From: Otatea glauca
Lineage: Eukaryota; Streptophyta; Magnoliopsida; Poales; Poaceae
Direction of reading: 5' to 3'
DNA: 64,000 bases
NCBI GenBank assembly: GCA_036346275.1
Contig: CM070722.1
Location: 63,401,524 to 63,465,523 of the forward strand
Shown piece by piece: positions 57,887 to 64,000 of the stretch. The notes under the pieces are model-generated. The model saw only the letters and a list, made by a program, of their open reading frames with translations, was not told where the DNA came from and did no database searches. Position 1 is the first letter of the stretch, and every line of letters begins with the position of its first letter. Both the position numbers and the translations under genes were made by a program.

Positions 57887-60800
57887 GTCGGTGCTCGCAA
57901 CACGTGGCAGGGAGACAAGAATGTGGCTACGACGGCGGCGAGTGAGCGGTGGGAGGAGGGTATGAGATTGGGAGGGAGATGGCGATGGCAGTGGCGGGTA
58001 TTCTCTATTAGGAGGTGATTCTATATATTACTATTTAAAATTTGTATAAATATTAAAATATGAATAAAAGATCGATAGTAATTATTTTCACCTTCACTTA
58101 CTTTAAAATTTGATAATCTGTATGAGGAGGGTGACGGGTAGAAGCACTACTCTACTCTGTTTTGTTTGCAGGCAGTGTGCTCCATACAGAGATACAACAT
58201 TAAAAAAACTTCCTAGAATCGGTAATGAGTTTGGTAACTACAGCCCCGTCTGAAACATATTTCCTGCCTTGTAAACTGTCCCGACTAATTTTATAGCGTG
58301 TCAAGCAAAAACTGTATAGATATAACTGAGCTAGAAATACGGGTGAGGTTGTGGATGAGTCGGACTTTGTGTCCCAAGGTAGGCCATTGACCACTTTTCT
58401 CTTGAAAGGTTTTCTTACTTGATTAACAGTTGATCCATACTTTCAACTTTGATCATGTAACGTGCTGCCATGAGTGTTCGTGTGGGATAGCTTCTTTTCG
58501 TTTTCCTCTCCAATCCTTCTTGTCTTCACCGAGTGACCAAACAAAATGGAACATAAAGTTTCCGATTATTCTTTGTTTTAGAAAGCATTAGCTAAATTTT
58601 CTGCGCAACTACGCCGCTAGATACTAATATATGTTTATATTTAAAAATAAACTTGTACTTATTATACAACTGTAATGCTTACTACTAAAAATATAGTTAT
58701 ACCCCTTGCACTCGTAAATTTGCATTATTATAATCTGGACCGATCAAAATAAGCCATGTACACCTTTTTCTTTTTCTTTTCATCTAATTAATGCGCTTAT
58801 TGCTAGCTTCTTAGAGCGTTAGGCTTCTTTTTAACATTTTCCGTTCACCACCACTGCAACTCATATCCGTAATGTCATCGTAGTGCCGGTGTAGCAAGTT
58901 CTTGTGATCCTTTAAACAAAATCGTGGAATAACCTGTTTGGATATACAGTATTTGAAAACCGCAGTTTTTATAGCAATAGGTATGAAATACCATAGTTTC
59001 GAATGCTACAGTGTTTACAATTTTGAGGAAAAAAAACCCTGATATGTTTGGAACTGAAGTTTTTCGATAAAGGAATGTACATCTTGAGGGTTCTGTGGGC
59101 ATTAAGAACTGCTATATCTTCAAAGTACAAACCTTGTTAATTTATATATGCGCGTCCCTCCTTAAAAAAGAGTACAAAAGATTATTGGTTAATTACTAAG
59201 CCATATGGACAAATAGACTTTAGATGTTCCAATCGTTAAGAATTTGCAATAAGAAACAGGGTGAATATTTGCTACAGTGATGCTCAATATAGGAGTGAGA
59301 GCGGAGGTAAAAAAAATTGATTGGTGCGATGCATAGCCGTAACTTCCTTGGCGCGAGCACGGTTCTAAAAAAGAGGTCTTGAGCGAATTTTGTAAAACTC
59401 CAAAAAAAAAACCCCGTGGCATTAAACATACTACGGTACGTATATAAAACTACAAGGCTTGTTGTACCTAAACAGCTCAAAGTTTTTGATACTATCATAT
59501 TTTTAAGATACCATTGTATATTGTCTAAAAACTCTAAAAATACTACGTATCAACCAGGTCCTAAGCAGATTAGAAGAAGGGCTTATGGATATTAGTTGTA
59601 GCACGTGATAGCAACAGCAATTTCGACTTTTCTTCCTTTTGTGAATCCACGTACATGCATCGCACACGTGCCTTGACACCGAATAACTCGGACCTCGCGA
59701 AAGATATTATTCGTATAAACTGAAGAAAAAAATCTGTACTGAGTAAATATGACCCATCGAGCACGTCTGACCGTCAACTCTTAGGTCCACGGAAGGCTCA
59801 ACACGCGGTCCATCTTAGACTCTAGCCTGCCGCGTCTTTGCACACAGAGGAGACCGACTGACCAAGACTAAAAAATACGGAATATCGCGTAGAAACCAGC
59901 TATCTTTCCATTAAAAAGAAGAACAATTATTTAAATTTGAGTCGAGAGGACTCTAATTTGGGTGACCCTTACGGTCTCTGCCATCCATTCTAATAATCAG
60001 CGACTCAGAATTTAGCCATACAATTCATATAATATAGTGTAACTGCTTAAGTTATAGTCACACTACCGATTGCATAGAAACCGTATCCATAATGACAATG
60101 TACGGTGTACACCCACACCCTAAATAAGATAGGCTGGATTTAAAACTTAAACAGATTGATTTACCGAGATGACCACAAGTTATAACTTTATGCCAAATTA
60201 CACACACATAGAGTAAATTTATATATTAATACTTCCAAATTCCAATTTTGTTCATCCAAAAGCACTGATCTAGAATATTGCTTTTCCCTTACATCGTACG
60301 CATGGAGCACTAGCGCTGGTTTTCCTCTCCCTCCGAGAGTGCGATTTCTTCGAAGAAATATCCGTGAGGTACGCTTAACAAGGAAACAACAGCTAAATTG
60401 TGTGGCCCATGATGTATACAACTATATATTAATGTACTCACCGCACTATTAATTTTGTCAGAGTAAGTGTTACATCTGAAATATCGTAACACTAAACATA
60501 TTTTCCACGGAAGAGATGAAGCATCACACCAATATTGTTTTCTTGGTTTTGCTACAAATATAAGCATCCGTGATGTGAACCCATGGCCCCTGAGATACGT
60601 TTTTCTCATTGAATAGGTCAGGCGATGTCAAGCAATAACTAAACTGATTAGACCTTGCGATCAATACAAATATACAAATCAATCAGGATCGCATTAAAAT
60701 TGCACTTTTTATCCTTTGATTTAACTGGAATGGAACACAACCCAAATGGATCCACAATTAGCAATGCATAAAAAAAAAGTAAAAAAGATGAAAAATTGAA

Positions 60801-61978
60801 ACAAAAAAAAACTAATGAAATGACATGAAGTTGGCAGAAAACATAAGGACGAAAATTGGCCAGAGAGAGAGGGAGAGACTCCAAACCACAACTTTCTCTC
60901 TGTTTTGTTTTATTTGATTCGATTTCTTGACCACATCTTGTTTTCCAAAAAAAAAAAAAGTCCCTTCATGCTCTACTCTATATAATTCCACATCTGCTAG
61001 TAGTTGGCTGCTCCCTCGAACACACCTTCCTCCTCTCTGTCACCTTCTCTGGTACGTCACACGAGTTGACATCAATGCTCCCGACCAAACACATTTTGGT
61101 ACAATTTTTTTGTTTAAGTTTGTAGGACGTAGTTTTGAATAATTTTATTTATCTATACCTCTTTATAATATACCTAAGCATTCTTTTCTATATCCATCTT
61201 AAATAATATACCTCACTAGAGATGGCTCAACCTTCATGCATTCAGCAAAACGTTCTCAGAAACTTGCCTCCATCAAAATTAACCTCTCAGATCTTTCCTC
61301 AGCTTTACTCGCCCACATCCGATGGCCATTGTTTAATGTGTCTAATTCATCCTCGTGGCCACAACAGATCTCCCCCCACCTACAGCATCATCTCAAGGAA
61401 AAGGAAACAAATATCCTGGAATTAAGGAAAAGGAAACAAACGTTCTAAAAAAGAAAAAGACCATATATTACGTGCTGAAAAAAGTAAACCGGAAGACAGG
61501 GTGCTGTACTAGTAAATATAGTGTGTATTTTATTTTTTAGCATAATATAGTATGATGTTTCTTTTATACCTCTAATAAATATCTAGATTTAATTGGTATT
61601 CTCTCTATATATTGAATATAGTATTTAAAGATGATAATTAGAATAATTTAATTATTTTTAATATCATTTTATATATGCGCCAAAAGAAAATACGATACCA
61701 AAAGTCGGACGGAGGGATTACAATCCAAGCAACCCTCTCGTCATCCTCACCTCTCGAGTCAAATCTCTCTCTCTCGTCCATCCATTTCCCTTGCACAGTT
61801 GCACTCGTCAGTTTGCAACTGCATAAGTAAGAACCCGGCAAGAACTTGACATTTCTTTTCTTGTGACCTTGCTACCGAACACAACTCGTTGCCATCCCCT
61901 TTGAAGTCTTCTTCCCTACTCTCTCATAGGCTAAGAGAGGAGGGAGAGGTGATCGATTGATCAGCTGGTTGTGCAGCA
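57887..61978. other. Intergenic region between FBPase exon 1 and the receptor gene
   Basis: About 4.1 kb, AT-rich. 57887-58020 is the FBPase-side promoter. I see short open frames (60310-60609 minus, 61222-61425 plus and others) without recognisable domains. A GGACGGAGGGATTA motif at 61708 looks like one end of a decayed Stowaway-type MITE. 61735-61978 is CT-rich and probably the receptor gene leader. Confidence 0.45.
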
Positions 61979-64000
61979 ATGGCGAGGCGCGTGCGATGGC
62001 TTGATGGCCTTGTGGTTGTGGTGTTCTTGATCATCACGGTGATGGTGGCCGCGCCGGTGAGCGGCCGGTTCGTGGTGGAGAAGAGCAGCGTGAGGGTGCT
62101 TGCGCCGGAGCACATCCGGGGCCACCACGACGCGGCCATAGGCAACTTCGGCGTGCCCGACTACGGCGGCACGCTCACCGGCGTCGTCCTCTACCCCGAC
62201 AGGAAGGCCACCGGCTGCGTCGAGTTCGACACCAAGTTCAAGTCTAAGTCCCGCCGGCCGGTCATCCTCCTGCTCGACCGTGGAGGTAGGCGCAGAGCTT
62301 CTCTTGATAACTTTGTTCTAAGTTGCATAAGAAAGTTCTTCAAAAAAGTTTGCATAAGAATCGTCATGAATATATCTTATATGCCAATTATGAAAGTCTG
62401 CTTTGTTCAAGTACCGGCAGTTGTTCTGCTGATGATTTATGTCTATATCCCAATTCATGTCAATTGTTGTTCTGTTGATGAGTTATGTCAATGGGCTAAT
62501 CTTCTCTAGGAACAATGGTTAGCTTGTGAGTATCGGATAGTGTTAGACATGCTAACTAAGTGGTATAGTATTTTACTATTTTAACATTATGATGTAGATT
62601 GATCTCCAACTTAGGTGCCAGAGAGATTGCAATCAGATTTCTGATATTTTTAATTTGCGGAAAGGGAAGGGGATTGACAATTCAGTTCTGCAAGTAGAGC
62701 TGAATAATGCAATCCAATATTTCATTGAGTTAGTAACTCAGTTTTGAGCTCAGCTGAAAGTTAAACAGTACTAGTGTTATGAAATACTACAGTACCTACC
62801 ATAAACTATGACCAACAATGACTGGAACTGAGTCGTCTTTCAGAGCCATCATTGAAGTCATGTTGGCCTCTACTGTGTTGTATGTTTGCATTAATAAGTA
62901 GTCAGACAGAATGTTCTCAAATTCATCCAGGTTAATTTTCCGGGACCAAGTTGAGCATCAATTTCTATTTTTCTTTTGACGAACTGGAATCGGATTGTTC
63001 CCTTTCTGTAGCCTGTTAACTCTGTACTTTTGGTGATTCTGAACATTGGTTACCCGATTGATAACGTAGGTCTGAGATGTCAGATGTTAATCTCCAGTAT
63101 CTAAAAAAAATCATATTGTTCCTTTCGTTGTATCAGAGTTTCAGACAACTGTCTGATCCGACAACTCTGAACCCAGGGAAGCGAGAACCGAATAGGTTCA
63201 TACATGTAGTATACATCAGTTGCATTTGTGATGCTCATATATTATGATTCAGTAATTTGATCCAACCATCGCAACGAACTTGATCACAACTCGTCCGCTA
63301 CCAATCAGTAGGTGTCACAATTCCTTGAAGCCAAAGGCAGCACAGACCAATCTTTTTTTTTTTTTTGAAATAGGAGCACAGACCAATCTGTTCAGCCTTC
63401 CTTTCCAAGCAAAGCCTTCCAACTCTCCATCAGATGCAGCGCACTTCCTTCCTTAGGAATATGAGCTTGCTTATCCATTTATCCTATGCTAACATCTAGA
63501 GTTATTAATTCACTTTAGTGCATTGTCATTGTAAAAAAGAAAAGAAATCTTTTACAGAATTTTTGCTGTAAAGAATGTGATTATGTGACATTGTTCATGG
63601 TCCCTCCCAGAATGCTTCTTCGCACTCAAGTCATGGAACGCGCAGCAGGCCGGCGCGGCAGCCGTGCTCATCGCGGACAACATCGACGAGCAGCTGCTAA
63701 CCATGGACACCCCTGAGGAGTCGCCGGAGACGGAGTACATCGACAAGATCAACATCCCGTCCGCGCTCGTGAACCGCGCATTCGGCGAGTCCATGAAGAA
63801 GATGATCCAGAAGGCAGACAACCAGGCAAGTACTCAATGTCTGAAATTATCCTTGAAAGTGAAGGGTCAACACACATGAACTGAGTCTTTCTTGCACACG
63901 AACTGTTCTCTTATCAGGAGGAGGTGATCGTGAAGCTTGACTGGCGTGAGTCGATGCCGCACCCGGACGAGCGCGTAGAGTACGAGTTCTGGACCAACAG
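61979..64000 (+). CDS. Vacuolar sorting receptor (VSR/BP-80), N-terminal part
   Basis: Exons 61979-62285, 63611-63825 and 63918 to the window end. Residues 1-30 are a signal peptide (MARRVRWLDGL, LIITVMVAAPVSG). The mature N-terminus RFVVEKSSVRVLAPEHIRG, then AIGNFGVPDYGGTLTGVVLY, LLLDRG|ECFFALKSWNAQQ, AAAVLIADNIDEQLLTMDTP, IPSALVNRAFGESMKKMI and LDWRESMPHPDERVEYEFW form the protease-associated luminal domain of plant VSRs, which bind vacuolar sorting signals in the Golgi/TGN. EGF repeats, the membrane span and the cytosolic YxxL tail lie beyond the window. Junctions are in phase (307 + 215 = 522 nt). Intron 2 has a GC donor: CCAG|GCAAGT with acceptor TTATCAG. No lesions in the visible part. 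Confidence 0.95.

Noticed and set aside
61222..61540. Overlapping ORFs upstream of the receptor gene
   Set aside because: No signal peptide, domain or conserved motif; three frames open at once in AT-rich DNA.

Overview
This is nuclear DNA from a flowering plant, almost certainly a grass. The evidence is spliced genes with GT-AG introns, grass-like protein families (STY13-type Raf kinase, SBP-box factor, ROP-binding kinase, chloroplast FBPase 2, FKBP13, vacuolar sorting receptor), long AT-rich intergenic DNA, and grass-type transposons. I cannot name the species or chromosome. Everything below was read by eye from the sequence and family knowledge; no alignments were run.

Layout. 1-3.4 kb: the 5' end of a minus-strand Ty3/gypsy element (gag and 926-bp LTR) inserted into an older copia-type gag. 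4.6-7.7 kb: a small secreted-peptide ORF, then an intact STY13-like Raf-family kinase, both on plus. 8.2-11.1 kb: a broken minus-strand SPL (SBP-box) gene that keeps a degenerate miR156 site. 12.2-16.1 kb: a decayed Mutator-type transposase interrupted by LTR-like DNA. 17.2-17.7 kb: a two-exon defensin-like peptide gene (minus). 18.2-19.9 kb: a copia-type solo LTR with a 5-bp target duplication. 20.0-22.6 kb: a broken endonuclease V gene (minus). 23.4-25.7 kb: a protease-like gene fragment and T-rich fold-back repeats. 27.3-28.4 kb: a broken FKBP13-like gene (minus). 28.8-29.5 kb: a 638-bp element that is nearly one complete hairpin with a 10-bp target duplication. 33-34.2 kb: Stowaway-type MITEs. 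36.3-41.2 kb: an intact eight-exon ROP-binding (RBK-type) kinase carrying a complete 1,140-bp TRIM retroelement in intron 2. 42.1-57.9 kb: a chloroplast FBPase-2-like gene (minus) whose first exon lies about 14.5 kb from the rest because its intron is packed with retroelements, including a 5.57-kb solo LTR and a copia LTR with palindromic repeats. 62.0-64.0 kb: the first exons of a vacuolar sorting receptor gene (plus), running off the window.

The genes do not form a pathway; this is an ordinary gene neighbourhood. What stands out is uneven decay. Four of the recognisable multi-exon genes (SPL, ENDOV, FKBP13, FBPase 2) carry independent frameshifts, nonsense codons, missing exons or deletions in otherwise well-conserved coding sequence, while the two kinases, the defensin-like gene and the receptor start read cleanly across their splice sites. 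This fits a duplicated (homeologous or segmental) region losing redundant genes, although assembly error has not been excluded. The intact genes have notable expression features: a uORF assembled by splicing (STY13-like), a uORF whose stop touches the main ATG (peptide gene), stacked uORFs (RBK), and a GC-AG intron (receptor).
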